The notes: generated by a model from the sequence alone, not told the origin. DNA of 51,803 nt from Paludibacteraceae bacterium (GCA_017628395.1 JAGBZD010000035.1:1-51803); one strand, 5' to 3'; counted from the first letter of the stretch, positions 26,257-34,890 are shown. Numbers and translations are program-made.

Positions 26257-27781
26257 TCGCAAGCGAAGCACAACACCTACTTTGGCGAAAGTAGGGGCAA
26301 ACGAAATGGGAAAACTACCACCACAGGCTCCCGAACTGGAAGAGTCAGTCTTGGGTGCATTGATGATAGAAAAGGACGCTTATGCGTCTATTGCCGACCT
26401 GCTACGACCCGAGTCTTTTTATGTAGATAGTAATGCTTGTATCTTTGAAGCGATTCGCAGTTTGGCAGCCAAAGAGGCGCCAATAGACCTTCTCTCGGTG
26501 GTGGAGCAACTCAAGTCACAAGGCGAATTGGAAAAGGCGGGCGGTGTTGTACGCCTCAGCGAACTCACTCGTCGCGTGGCATCGGCTGCCCACTTGCGCT
26601 ACCATGCGCAGATCGTAGCGCAAAAAGCTACGGCGCGTGACCTCATCTCTGTAGCATGCCAAATAGAGGAAAAAGGCTACGACGAAACGCAGGATGTGGA
26701 TGTATTGCTCCATGAGGCGGAAGGCAATATCTTTGAGATTTCGCAACGCGCGCAAAAACGCGATGTCACGCAAATCGACCCTGTCATCGAGGAGGCTTTT
26801 GAGCGTATGCGCAAGGCTGCCAAGAACGAAGGAAACATCTCGGGTGTGCCCAGTGGCATTACTGAGTTGGATAAGATTACTTCGGGCTGGCAGAAGTCTG
26901 ACTTGATTATTATCGCTGCCCGTCCTGCAATGGGTAAGACGGCGTTTGTGTTGTCTATGGCAAAGAATATTGCGGTCAACTTCAAACGCCCTGTGGCGAT
27001 GTTCTCGCTTGAGATGTCCAATGTGCAATTGGTCAATCGTTTGATCATGAATGTCTGCGAGATTGAGGGTGACAAGATCAAGAACGGACGCCTCACCAAG
27101 CAGGAGTGGAACAAGATGGAGAGCAAGATCAACGAACTCATCGGTGCGCCTCTTTATATTGACGACACCCCTGGTCTGAGTATCTTTGAGTTACAAAGTA
27201 AAGCCCGCAAACTCGTGCGCGAGAAAGGTGTGGAACTCATCATCATCGACTACCTTCAACTTATGAATGCCAATGGTGCTAATTTCGGTAGCCGCGAGCA
27301 AGAGGTTAGTATCATCTCACGCCGATTGAAGTGGATTGCCAAGGAATTAGACATTCCTGTTATTGCATTGAGTCAGCTCAACCGTAATGTGGAAAAACGC
27401 GATTCAAGCAATAGTAATGTAGAGGGCAAGAAACCCCAACTCTCTGACTTGCGTGAGTCGGGTGCCATTGAGCAAGATGCCGATATGGTATGCTTCATCC
27501 ACCGACCAGAGTACTATCGTATATACAACGACGACAAGACGGGTAAAGACCTACGCGGACTGGGTCAGATTATCGTAGCGAAGCACCGTAATGGTGCTAC
27601 GGATGAGGTGTGGATGCGTTTCATCGGCAAGTATGCTAAGTTCCAAAATGAGAACGAGGCGTTTGATGAAAACATCTACGAAACAATCACTGCGCCTACG
27701 ACAACCACTTTCCAAAGCAAGATGAACGCCACTATGGATGCCCATGGGGCAAAGTTAGACGACGACATAACGCCCTTCTAA
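26237..27781 (+). CDS. dnaB: Replicative DNA helicase DnaB
   Basis: Hexameric replication-fork helicase. N-terminal domain PPQAPELEESVLGALMIEKDAY, Walker A ARPAMGKTAF, Walker B IIIDYLQLM, and SRRLKWIAKELDIPVIALSQLNR with the conserved RESGAIEQDAD. 514 residues, no intein. It begins inside the last 20 bases of meaB and ends just before a terminator. Confidence 0.97.
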   Translation: MATSTNSRKRSTTPTLAKVGANEMGKLPPQAPELEESVLGALMIEKDAYASIADLLRPESFYVDSNACIFEAIRSLAAKEAPIDLLSVVEQLKSQGELEKAGGVVRLSELTRRVASAAHLRYHAQIVAQKATARDLISVACQIEEKGYDETQDVDVLLHEAEGNIFEISQRAQKRDVTQIDPVIEEAFERMRKAAKNEGNISGVPSGITELDKITSGWQKSDLIIIAARPAMGKTAFVLSMAKNIAVNFKRPVAMFSLEMSNVQLVNRLIMNVCEIEGDKIKNGRLTKQEWNKMESKINELIGAPLYIDDTPGLSIFELQSKARKLVREKGVELIIIDYLQLMNANGANFGSREQEVSIISRRLKWIAKELDIPVIALSQLNRNVEKRDSSNSNVEGKKPQLSDLRESGAIEQDADMVCFIHRPEYYRIYNDDKTGKDLRGLGQIIVAKHRNGATDEVWMRFIGKYAKFQNENEAFDENIYETITAPTTTTFQSKMNATMDAHGAKLDDDITPF

Positions 27782-27806
27782 CCATGCCCTTATAGCAGAT
27801 ACAAAA

Positions 27807-27836
27807 AAGGTCACTCCATTGGAGTGACCTTAATTT
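27807..27836. terminator. Terminator after dnaB, also inside a minus-strand peptide end
   Basis: AAGGTCACTCCA at 27807-27818 pairs perfectly with TGGAGTGACCTT at 27820-27831, with A-run before and T-rich tract after. It would terminate transcription from both sides; the stop codon of the 40-codon minus-strand gene lies within it. Confidence 0.8.
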
Positions 27837-27933
27837 TACCCTCTTTTTTGAGGTGGTGCAAGACGATACCTATCAAGTGCAATAGCCACTTGATGATTTG
27901 GTGGATTTGTTGAGGATTTTTCATTTTCTTCAT
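27811..27933 (-). CDS. 40-residue hydrophobic peptide (position of a smalltalk protein)
   Basis: A short open frame with ATG 27933 two bases after the stop of the DUF5675 gene, strongly suggesting translational coupling. Charged N-terminus (MKKMKNPQQ), a hydrophobic/histidine-rich helix (IIKWLLHLIGIVLHHL) and a basic tail. In Bacteroides a short peptide annotated as smalltalk occupies the equivalent place after a peptidoglycan-type gene; the sequence here is only generally similar. It may be a membrane peptide. Confidence 0.5.
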   Translation of the reverse strand: MKKMKNPQQIHQIIKWLLHLIGIVLHHLKKEGKIKVTPME

Positions 27934-27935
27934 GA

Positions 27936-28541
27936 TTATCGTTTTTGAATTTCTATTGGACAAGGTGTGTTGTAGCCATACTCGGTGCCAGGACGGAAGT
28001 CAATGACTTCGAGAATAACCGCTTCGTGGTCGTTTTGGGATTGTAACAACAATTGGGTCAATTGGTTTTCCACTTCGGCAGCGGAACGAGCGCCAACGGG
28101 GCTGTGTTTTGACGACAAGGTTTCTGTTTTTTCTAAAGACAACATAGACAACATTTCCGCTTCGCCAACATTGCTCAGCGGCTGGGATAATAAGGAGATA
28201 TCGTCCTTAGCAAGCGCCAATGTTGGGCGCGCGCAGGGGTTGTTTAAGTTGTCTTTATTTTTTATATCATTCTTGTTGTCCGCCACTACCAATATGCAGC
28301 CAGTGGAGTGTTGGGGTTTGGTGCCACGGTGGAAGCGTATGCCACTTCGTTGTGGTACATTCTGCACGATGGGCAGTAGGCGTTTGAAACGGGGTGACAT
28401 GGTTACGCGGACGGGGTAACAAAGGGCGGGGATTTCGTATCCCTTGCGTTCGAGGGTGTTGCAAAAGAAACGCCCATTGATGACAAGGCGACCAGTGATA
28501 GCGGTGCCTTTGGGTTGATTGCGGATTAAACGGATTAGCAT
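27936..28541 (-). CDS. DUF5675 protein with a repeat-derived insert
   Basis: Residues 1-86 match the DUF5675 core: LIRNQPKGTAITGRLVINGRFFCNTLERK, EIPALCYPVRVTMSPRFKRLLPIV, NVPQRSGIRFHRGTKPQHSTGCILV. This family is found in phage-like and accessory clusters and has an L,D-transpeptidase or lysozyme-like appearance, with conserved His and Cys, but no proven function that I can name. About residues 87-138 are encoded by a dispersed DNA element (28124-28281) and look foreign; after it the protein resumes with the family's normal C-terminus (SPVGARSAAEVENQLTQLL). Start ATG 28541 chosen because the family motif begins directly there. Confidence 0.75.
   Translation of the reverse strand: MLIRLIRNQPKGTAITGRLVINGRFFCNTLERKGYEIPALCYPVRVTMSPRFKRLLPIVQNVPQRSGIRFHRGTKPQHSTGCILVVADNKNDIKNKDNLNNPCARPTLALAKDDISLLSQPLSNVGEAEMLSMLSLEKTETLSSKHSPVGARSAAEVENQLTQLLLQSQNDHEAVILEVIDFRPGTEYGYNTPCPIEIQKR
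28124..28281. repeat. Dispersed modular repeat inserted in the DUF5675 gene
   Basis: Contains three blocks shared with 37343-37542: AAGACAACATAGACAACA (28136-28153), a 27-base core at 28205-28231 with GCGCCAATGTTGGGCGCG (one mismatch to 37453-37479), and GGTTGTTTAAGTT followed by an AT-rich arm ending TTCTTGTTGT (28238-28279). Here the insertion keeps the reading frame open on the minus strand. Confidence 0.8.
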
Positions 28542-28605
28542 AAATGAAGGGGTTGTTAATAACAAAAATTATAAACAATTAAACCAAAAATTATCCAAAA
28601 TTATT

Positions 28606-28820
28606 GGGACTTATATACCAGTTGACACTTCGTGTTATTCATGCCACATTTACTTAAGATTAAGCGCACGAGTTTCGCATGAAGCGAAATGAGGAGCGGT
28701 ATGCAATTCATTACGGAGTACCTTGTAAAAGCGTGGCTATAGTGTGGCAAAAAGATTTATTTAGATTTCTGCCCGTCAGGGCAAGGAGATATATGAAGTG
28801 TCAACATGTATATAGTTCCC
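28606..28820. repeat. Inverted pair of a 25-bp repeat enclosing 165 bp
   Basis: Left arm 28606-28630 and right arm 28796-28820 are inverted copies of GGGANYTATATAC, two free bases, GTTGACACTT. The space between holds small hairpins (TTTCGCATGAAGCGAAA; TGCCCGTCAGGGCA) but no gene. The remaining gap to 29032 also shows no gene I can support. The left arm lies about 65 bases upstream of the DUF5675 start and could be its promoter or operator, or the pair could be ends of a small mobile sequence. Confidence 0.75.
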
Positions 28821-29032
28821 TTTTATATTTTTGGAGAGTTATTATTCCTTGTAGCGGTAATGGTAGTCGATGCCTATCAACGAGCCGCTGAAAGTGAGAA
28901 TCTCTCCGAAAGCGATTAGCACAGAGTGGTGTATCTCTCCCATAGGTTGTGCGATGAACCCGCATGCGAGCAATGCGCACCCGAAAGCGCACATTGCTAC
29001 AGATACTATGAGTTGGATTTTTTCTCATTTTT

Positions 29033-29359
29033 TTACGCTTTCTTCCACTCTAAATTCCAGAGGAATCGGTAGAGGGTTTTGTACTCGGTTTGTGCCTTGA
29101 AAGCCGCCAAGTCTTCGTTGATCTTGGTTGGGTCTTTCATGCGGGCGCGCACGGCTTGTCCCACAATGGTGAACTTCGCCTTTTGTGTGGTTTCCTTCTC
29201 GGTGTAAGGATGGTTCTTCAGGTCGCGTTGCCCAGTGGCGGTGCAGCCGCGTTGGCGTTTGCCCCAAGTGCGGGTGACTGCGGTGAATTTTTCTTTTTTG
29301 CCAAAGATTTTGCCTGAGGCGTTATCCACAGGCGCAAGGTAAGTGATTGATCCTGACAT
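29033..29359 (-). CDS. Small accessory protein, member of a local paralogous family
   Basis: A 108-residue basic protein of unknown function. It shares a pattern with three other proteins here (29766, 37054, 37561): an N-terminal SGK or RGK motif, an aromatic/Arg strand, then PxTExE/Q, a helix with a conserved Phe, and DPxxxxxxY. Here these read DNASGKIFGKKEKF, PYTEKETTQKAKF and MKDPTKINED. ATG 29359 preferred over an upstream TTG. A copy of the 25-bp repeat lies about 105 bases upstream. Confidence 0.65.
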   Translation of the reverse strand: MSGSITYLAPVDNASGKIFGKKEKFTAVTRTWGKRQRGCTATGQRDLKNHPYTEKETTQKAKFTIVGQAVRARMKDPTKINEDLAAFKAQTEYKTLYRFLWNLEWKKA

Positions 29360-29464
29360 AATTGTATTCGGCAATCGAACAAAAAGTTAGAAGACAAACA
29401 AAAATTATTCAAAATTTCAGGGAACTTGCGCTACCAAAATTATAGAATATTAATCAAAATTATT

Positions 29465-29646
29465 GGGATTTATATACCTGTTGACACTTGCTGTCATTAT
29501 CAATTTTGTTTTGCTCTCCAAATGCGGCAAAGCTGCATTTCATTAGAGCAAAAACAAAACTTATCCTTGAATTGACGATAATTGACATCCAAATTGACTT
29601 TAATTGTCGTACAAATAAAATCAGTGTCAACTCGTATATAGTTCCC
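29465..29646. repeat. Second inverted pair of the 25-bp repeat
   Basis: Arms at 29465-29489 (plus) and 29623-29646 (minus) flank 133 bases containing a strong hairpin (GTTTTGCTCT at about 29508 pairing with AGAGCAAAAAC) and several TTGAC-like repeats. Both pairs have a CCAAAAT-like tract a short way outside the GGGA end. No gene seen in 29360-29765. Confidence 0.75.
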
Positions 29647-29730
29647 TAATTTTTTACAATAAACTTCAATTTTGGGAGAGCATTATTTTCGTTGCCTTTT
29701 TGTTCGATATCCTCTATGCCGTGAGAGGGG

Positions 29731-29750
29731 TTTAGAGTTGTTTAGAATTG
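29731..29750 (-). repeat. Decamer pair of the CTAAACA family
   Basis: TTTAGAGTTG TTTAGAATTG, two decamers that are the reverse complement of the array family seen at 18181-18270. It lies just after the stop of the following minus-strand gene. Confidence 0.7.
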
Positions 29751-29765
29751 TGAGGGTTGAGTCGG

Positions 29766-30104
29766 CTACGCAGCAATGAGGTCGCCGTTTTCGTCGTACT
29801 GATGTTTGATTTTCTTGACCACATAGCCGAGTAGCGACCCGACACGATGCTGTGCCTTATAAGCTTTTTCGTACTTGGTGCGTTGCTCTGGATCGGCAAG
29901 GATAGCGCGAGCAGCATCGGTGAGTTTGGTGAAGCGTGTTTGCACTTTGAGTTGTGCTTCGGTAGGTGCAGCATCGGACGGGTTGCACAGCTTACCCGTG
30001 CAGACTTCGTTGGTCTGGCGGTTGGTGCGGAAATACATGTCGGAGTGTTGGCACACCTTGCCACTCATCGACTCCACAATAGCGATAGGTTTGATTTTGG
30101 ACAT
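29766..30104 (-). CDS. Small accessory protein, member of a local paralogous family
   Basis: A 112-residue basic protein. Family pattern: VESMSGKVCQHSDMYFRTN, APTEAQLKVQTRFTKL and AILADPEQRTKYEKAYKAQ, closely parallel to SISGKLGDVCYRTHKNG and AILKDPKQRAIYEQWWRQQ in the protein at 37561. I know no function. No promoter of the common form is clear upstream; the leader region is repeat-rich. Confidence 0.68.
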   Translation of the reverse strand: MSKIKPIAIVESMSGKVCQHSDMYFRTNRQTNEVCTGKLCNPSDAAPTEAQLKVQTRFTKLTDAARAILADPEQRTKYEKAYKAQHRVGSLLGYVVKKIKHQYDENGDLIAA

Positions 30105-30170
30105 ACTGTTTTGTTTTTAGGGTTAATATTTACCACTAAAAAATTATTTTTCTGTGAGAATCTTTTGACC

Positions 30171-30200
30171 ACTGAAATTCACTGAAACACACTGAAACTC
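30171..30200. repeat. 10-bp tandem repeat, three units
   Basis: ACTGAAATTC, ACTGAAACAC and ACTGAAACTC follow one another. It lies in the 400-base gap 30105-30508, which otherwise holds another decamer array and a promoter. Confidence 0.85.
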
Positions 30201-30348
30201 AGAAAAATATTCCGTATTTCCGTGTTCGTCTGTGCTCGTCAGTGGTTGGCTGTTTCTTGAATGGCGCGCTCATTCGAAAAACGATACAAAGATACTACAC
30301 ACTCGGAGTGCGTTGTGGGACATCTTCGCTCTGCGTGTGACACCGCCC

Positions 30349-30378
30349 GACAAAACACGACAAAACACGACAAAACGA
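30349..30378. repeat. 10-bp tandem repeat, three units
   Basis: GACAAAACAC repeated twice and a third near-copy GACAAAACGA. No gene is supported in this gap. Confidence 0.85.
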
Positions 30379-30430
30379 TGGGCGCAGAGCTCCAGTAACC
30401 CACAGTAAATCGCACAATTTGGCGTTTTTT

Positions 30431-30462
30431 CTTGCACAATCCAAAATAATTCTGTAACTTTG
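30431..30462 (+). promoter_or_regulatory. Promoter of the YhcG-type nuclease gene
   Basis: CTTG at 30431-30434 and TAACTTTG at 30455-30462 with a 20-base spacer, about 40 bases of leader. Confidence 0.78.
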
Positions 30463-30508
30463 CAGGCGTAATCTACTTTCGGACAAACTTGATTTAAATA
30501 AAAAACAA

Positions 30509-31624
30509 ATGACAACTCCCCATTTTGTAAAAAGAGAAAATATGATAGCCGATACCGAGTATATCCAATGGCTTTCGAATGTTAAGAAACGCTTTCGCCA
30601 GAGCCAAGGGCGTGCTCTTGTAAAAGTAAATGCAGAGATGCTTGACTTTTATTGGAGTATCGGTCGTGACCTTGTTACGCTCAAGGCAGAGGCACGCTGG
30701 GGAGATGGTGTTGTTAAACAATTTGCATTTGATATGCGAGAAGCTTTCCCCGATGCAAGCGGCTTCTCATATTCCAATGTAAAATACATGAAACAATGGT
30801 ATTTGTTTTATAATCAGCAGCTTGAAAAAAGCCAACGACCCGTTGGCCTTTTTGAAAATAAGGACGAATGCAGCCAATTAGAAAAAAGCCAACGACCCAT
30901 TGGCTTTTTACCAATGCCAGAAATGTTTGGGCGTATTCCTTGGGGACATCATATAGATATTGTTAGTCGTTCTACCACTTTAGATGAAGCTTTGTTCTAT
31001 GCAAAACAAGTCGCTGAGTTCGGGTGGTCAAGACCGCTACTTAACATTAAGATAGACTCGCAACTCTTTCAGGCACAGGGTGCTATCTGCTCGAATTTTG
31101 AATCCACATTACCTGCGGAGCAAAGTCAAGTAACGCAACAATTATTCAAAGATCCTTATCATTTTGAGTTTTTAACGCTCAAGGAGAATTACGATGAGAA
31201 GGATTTGGAAGATGCACTCGTCACGAATATCACGCATTTCTTGTTGGAATTGGGACAAGGCTTTGCTTTTGTTGGAAGACAAATGGAGCTATCTATTGAT
31301 GACGAAACAACATTCTTTCCTGACTTGATATTTTACCACATACCGCAAAAGCGTTATGTAATCATAGAACTGAAAGCAGTTAAATTTATGCCAGAGTTTG
31401 CGGGTAAACTCAATTTCTATGTCACTGCGGCGGATAAATTATTGCGTGGCGAAGGGGATAATCCCACAGTAGGTTTGCTGATATGCAAAACCGCTAAGAG
31501 TACTATAGTAGAGTGGTCATTGCAAGACATCAATAAACCTCTTGGCGTAGCTACCTATCAGTTGGAAGAAGTAGTAGAGCGAACAGTAAAAGAATTGGAA
31601 CAACATACAAAAAAAAATAACTAA
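30509..31624 (+). CDS. PDDEXK nuclease family protein (YhcG/DUF1016)
   Basis: N-terminal DUF1016 helical domain (YIQWLSNVKKRFRQSQGRALVKVNAEMLDFYWSIGRDL) and C-terminal PD-(D/E)xK nuclease fold with TTFFPDLIFYH and YVIIELKAVKF as the acidic and ELK parts. 371 residues. Members are accessory-genome proteins often next to restriction or other defence genes; here it stands alone. About residues 103-136 carry a duplicated segment QLEKSQRP encoded by two terminator-like palindromes, inserted in frame between the two domains. Confidence 0.88.
   Translation: MTTPHFVKRENMIADTEYIQWLSNVKKRFRQSQGRALVKVNAEMLDFYWSIGRDLVTLKAEARWGDGVVKQFAFDMREAFPDASGFSYSNVKYMKQWYLFYNQQLEKSQRPVGLFENKDECSQLEKSQRPIGFLPMPEMFGRIPWGHHIDIVSRSTTLDEALFYAKQVAEFGWSRPLLNIKIDSQLFQAQGAICSNFESTLPAEQSQVTQQLFKDPYHFEFLTLKENYDEKDLEDALVTNITHFLLELGQGFAFVGRQMELSIDDETTFFPDLIFYHIPQKRYVIIELKAVKFMPEFAGKLNFYVTAADKLLRGEGDNPTVGLLICKTAKSTIVEWSLQDINKPLGVATYQLEEVVERTVKELEQHTKKNN
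30818..30909. repeat. Twin palindromic repeats inside the nuclease gene
   Basis: Two near-identical units start at 30818 and 30875; each has AAAAAAGCCAACG, a short loop, and a TTGGC-TTTTT arm, a perfect stem with A and T runs, that is, an intrinsic-terminator shape. They encode QLEKSQRPVGLF and QLEKSQRPIGFL. Confidence 0.8.
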
Positions 31625-31694
31625 CCCCTAATTTGCTAACAACAAAATATATTGTAAATCAGTCATTTATAAATTATTCTAATCCCATAATATT

Positions 31695-33605
31695 ATGAAA
31701 AAACTTTTATCTTTTTTCTTGGTACTCCTTGCCACCACTACCCTTTGGGCGTATGACTTCCAATCGGGTGATTTGTACTACAACATCACCAGCGACTCTA
31801 CTGTTGAGGTGACACGAGAATACTATTCAGGCGAAGTCATTATCCCCGAGACTGTCACTTATAACGGCAATATCTACAGTGTAACAAGTATTGAAAAATA
31901 TGCATTTGCATCTTGCAGTTCTCTAACATCCATTACTATACCAAATAGTGTGACAAATATTGGATATATGGCTTTTAGCGGCTGCTCTTCTCTAACATCT
32001 ATTATTGTAGAATCAGGTAATACCGTTTACGATAGTCGTGACAATTGCGACGCTATTATACAAACCCAATGGAATGAATTAATATTTGGTTGCCAAAATA
32101 CGATTATCCCCAATAGCGTCACGAGCATTGGGGATGATGCATTCTATGGTTGCTCCACCCTAAATTATATTGTCATTCCAAATGATGTAGAACATATTGG
32201 AAATTCTGCTTTCTATGGTTGTACATCCCTTAAATCCATTGCTATTCCAAACAGCGTATATACTATGGGGGGCGATGTCTTTTCGGATTGCATCTCTTTG
32301 GAGACTATTACGATTGGCAGTGGTCTAATGCAATGTGGTAAAGAACTCTTTACTGGATGTTCCTCTCTTAATGAGATTGTTGTAGAAAACAATACTACAT
32401 ATGATAGCAGAAACAATTGCAATGCAATTATTAAAACAAGAACAAATACACTTGTACATGGATGTAAAAATACCATTATCCCAGATAATGTGACTGCTAT
32501 TGGAGCAAGCGCATTTGTGAGATGTCCATATTTAACAAACATCGATATTCCCAATAGCGTTACGAGTATTGGAGATCAGGCATTTGTGAATTGTGCATCT
32601 CTAAAATCAATCACTATTCCACATAGCATTACAAGTATTGGAGAAACAGTTTTTTATGGCTGTGATTCTTTAACCTCCATAGTTGTAGAAAAAGACAATC
32701 CGATTTACGATAATCGCAATAATTGCAATGCTATCATAGAAACTGCCACAAATAAACTTATTGTTGGTTGTAAAAATACGATTATTCCCAATAGCGTTAC
32801 CACCATTGCTTATGATTCTTTTGCTGGTGTCCAACTAACCTTCATTACCATTCCTAATTATGTGACAACTATTGAAGAAAATGCATTTCGTGACAGTTGG
32901 CTTCGTCATGTTATTATTGGTAATCGTGTTACAACTATTGAACCAAAAGCATTCTCATACTGTTTTTTCGACACCATTTACTGCTATGCAACCACACCAC
33001 CCGATATAAACGATAATTCATTCAATTACTACTCCAACCCCACCCTTTATGTTCCTTGTGACGCTTTAGAGGATTATCAAGCACATAGTACATGGGGACG
33101 ATTTGCTAACATCGACTGCATCGTTTCCGAAGAGGTTGATACCCAAGAGACTGTCGTAGATCCTTCTACCAACGAAGTGACTATCACATGGCCTATGGAG
33201 GCAAATGCTGCCACCTATACCATTGTCATCCAAAGCGGAGACGAAGTGATATGCACCTTGCGTTTCAACGCACAAGGACAGCTCCTGACTATCGCCTACG
33301 CCCCAGGACGCGAAGGCAATCACCCTGCGCAATACGCCGAGCAAACGGCGAAGGGCTTCCGTTTCACAGTCACTGGTCTGGAACAGGGCACCCATTATAC
33401 CTACGATATTACGGTGCAAGACGCCAACAACCATACCATCCTATCCCACACGGGCGAGTTCACCACCGAATCCATGACTGCGGTAGATGATATTACCACC
33501 AATGACAAAAACACCCAAAAACTCCTCCGCAATAACCAACTGTATATTTACCATAATGGTAGTGCATACACCATGATGGGACAAAAGGTTTCCGAAAATT
33601 TCTAA
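31695..33605 (+). CDS. BspA-like leucine-rich-repeat surface protein
   Basis: A 636-residue secreted protein: signal peptide to about residue 19, then many LRR_5/BspA repeats of the form CSSLTSITIPNSVTNIG. Three of the repeat modules carry an extra block VYDSRNNCNAIIKTxxNxLxxGCKNTIIP (about residues 115-140, 235-260, 335-360). After the repeats comes a fibronectin-like domain (residues 480-590) and a short tail ending YTMMGQKVSENF that resembles a truncated C-terminal sorting tail. Family members bind host or bacterial surfaces. Confidence 0.9.
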   Translation: MKKLLSFFLVLLATTTLWAYDFQSGDLYYNITSDSTVEVTREYYSGEVIIPETVTYNGNIYSVTSIEKYAFASCSSLTSITIPNSVTNIGYMAFSGCSSLTSIIVESGNTVYDSRDNCDAIIQTQWNELIFGCQNTIIPNSVTSIGDDAFYGCSTLNYIVIPNDVEHIGNSAFYGCTSLKSIAIPNSVYTMGGDVFSDCISLETITIGSGLMQCGKELFTGCSSLNEIVVENNTTYDSRNNCNAIIKTRTNTLVHGCKNTIIPDNVTAIGASAFVRCPYLTNIDIPNSVTSIGDQAFVNCASLKSITIPHSITSIGETVFYGCDSLTSIVVEKDNPIYDNRNNCNAIIETATNKLIVGCKNTIIPNSVTTIAYDSFAGVQLTFITIPNYVTTIEENAFRDSWLRHVIIGNRVTTIEPKAFSYCFFDTIYCYATTPPDINDNSFNYYSNPTLYVPCDALEDYQAHSTWGRFANIDCIVSEEVDTQETVVDPSTNEVTITWPMEANAATYTIVIQSGDEVICTLRFNAQGQLLTIAYAPGREGNHPAQYAEQTAKGFRFTVTGLEQGTHYTYDITVQDANNHTILSHTGEFTTESMTAVDDITTNDKNTQKLLRNNQLYIYHNGSAYTMMGQKVSENF

Positions 33606-33645
33606 TTTTTGGAAAGAGTGGAGGCATTGGGCGCTTCAATAATGA

Positions 33646-33738
33646 CTTGTCATTAGTCAGTGCGCCTCAATTGCCGAACACGATTGTGACGGCAAGACCT
33701 ATAATGTAATGGGAATGGAAGTGATGAAACTTAGATAA
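33646..33738 (+). pseudogene. Remnant of a surface-protein C-terminal tail
   Basis: In a different frame from the LRR gene, the sequence reads DGKTYNVMGMEVMKLR before TAA at 33736-33738, the same kind of ending as YTMMGQKV upstream. There is no start codon and a stop closes the frame at 33643-33645. It looks like a decayed end of a second such protein or of the original tail after rearrangement. Confidence 0.45.
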
Positions 33739-33802
33739 TTTGCTAATTCTAAACAATAAGATAAAGATTGGTGTAATTTGTATTTTTTTGCATAATAAAT
33801 TT

Positions 33803-33963
33803 CGGAATTATCTATTTTAGGCTTGTTTTATTTGGATTTTTCAAAAAATAATATTATATTTGTAAATGAGAACATAAAACATATATAAATATGACATATT
33901 TTGAATTTACAAACGATTTCCAAACAATATATCTGCTATAAATTTTATCGGAATTATCTATTT
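33803..33963 (+). repeat. Direct repeat CGGAATTATCTATTT, two copies (third copy inverted downstream)
   Basis: Fifteen-base identical copies at 33803-33817 and 33949-33963, one on each side of the promoter at 33831-33862; an inverted copy TAGATAATTCCGATA lies at 34941-34955 beyond the phosphoribosyltransferase-like gene. They could be operators or remnants of an insertion. Confidence 0.7.
33831..33862 (+). promoter_or_regulatory. Promoter upstream of the phosphoribosyltransferase-like gene
   Basis: TTTG at 33831-33834 and TATATTTG at 33855-33862, 20-base spacer. The leader is about 180 bases and includes a 16-codon frame (ATG at 33890) that could be a leader peptide. Confidence 0.6.
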
Positions 33964-34047
33964 CCTGACTTTTGCGGTTAAAATTAAATTGAATTTGAAT
34001 AATAAGTAATTTATTTTTAAGTAATATCAAAAAAAAAATACGATTAT

Positions 34048-34890
34048 ATGAAGTATAAAAATATCAAAAGTTATGACGATTTTTTTATAGTTGACATAAA
34101 CGAACCCTTATATATCGTCGAAGGAATAAATATAAATACTAATGAGAAAACGGTCTCTTTGACAGATGACCACGATAAAGGAGTAGACTTTTCTTTGGTT
34201 AATAATCCTGTATATGACAAATACAAAGGCTATGATGTAATTTCAATATTTAAAAGGAGCAAACTTGTCGATAATACAAACACACAGAGAGACGGAAATC
34301 CTTTCATATATGCTTTGAAAGGAAAGAAGAGGTGGAAATTCAACATAACAAATGAGGAAATATTCAAATATATTAAAAGGTTTCTGGAAATTTGTAAGAA
34401 AATAAACAATACATATGACACTATTGTGATTACTCCATCGTCGACAAATATCAATGAGCGTTTTATGAAAGTAATATCTAATCAGGTGAAAGCGGAGAAT
34501 GTCATCAAAGAGTTTTTTGTCAAAATTAAAAAAGAAGAAATAATAGACGATGATTTGATAGACAAGGAACAAATCACAAAGGATTATCCAGATAATTACA
34601 ACGAAGTTATAACCCAAATATATAGGTCGTTTAGACGGATGGAAGGTGCAGACTTTGAAGCGAAACATATGGATAAGGAATACCTAAAATATGTTAAATA
34701 CATAGGAATTAATAACGATAATAACGATGTGAATATAAGACCTATGATAGATGGTAAAGATATACTTATATTAGACGACACAATTTCTTCAGGTACTACC
34801 GTAAGTCAATGTATAGAGGGTATTATAAGCAATTTTACACCGAAGTCTATTACAATTGTTACATTGTTGTCGCAATTAAAAGAGAACTGA
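34048..34890 (+). CDS. AT-rich phosphoribosyltransferase-domain protein
   Basis: A 280-residue protein whose C-terminus has the PRPP-binding motif ILILDDTISSGTT at about residues 239-251. The rest (KYKNIKSYDDFFIVD..., and TIVITPSSTNINERFMKVIS) is consistent with a type I PRTase fold with a large N-terminal extension, but I recognise no named family. Base composition is clearly more AT-rich than the core genes and lysine/isoleucine/asparagine dominate, a sign of transfer. It stands alone between short repeats. Substrate unknown; a role in an accessory or defence function is possible but unshown. Confidence 0.7.
   Translation: MKYKNIKSYDDFFIVDINEPLYIVEGININTNEKTVSLTDDHDKGVDFSLVNNPVYDKYKGYDVISIFKRSKLVDNTNTQRDGNPFIYALKGKKRWKFNITNEEIFKYIKRFLEICKKINNTYDTIVITPSSTNINERFMKVISNQVKAENVIKEFFVKIKKEEIIDDDLIDKEQITKDYPDNYNEVITQIYRSFRRMEGADFEAKHMDKEYLKYVKYIGINNDNNDVNIRPMIDGKDILILDDTISSGTTVSQCIEGIISNFTPKSITIVTLLSQLKEN

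Noticed and set aside
28870-29100. Open frame on the plus strand between the two inverted-repeat pairs
   Set aside because: Overlaps the end of the minus-strand small-protein gene, no family pattern, no promoter of the common type.
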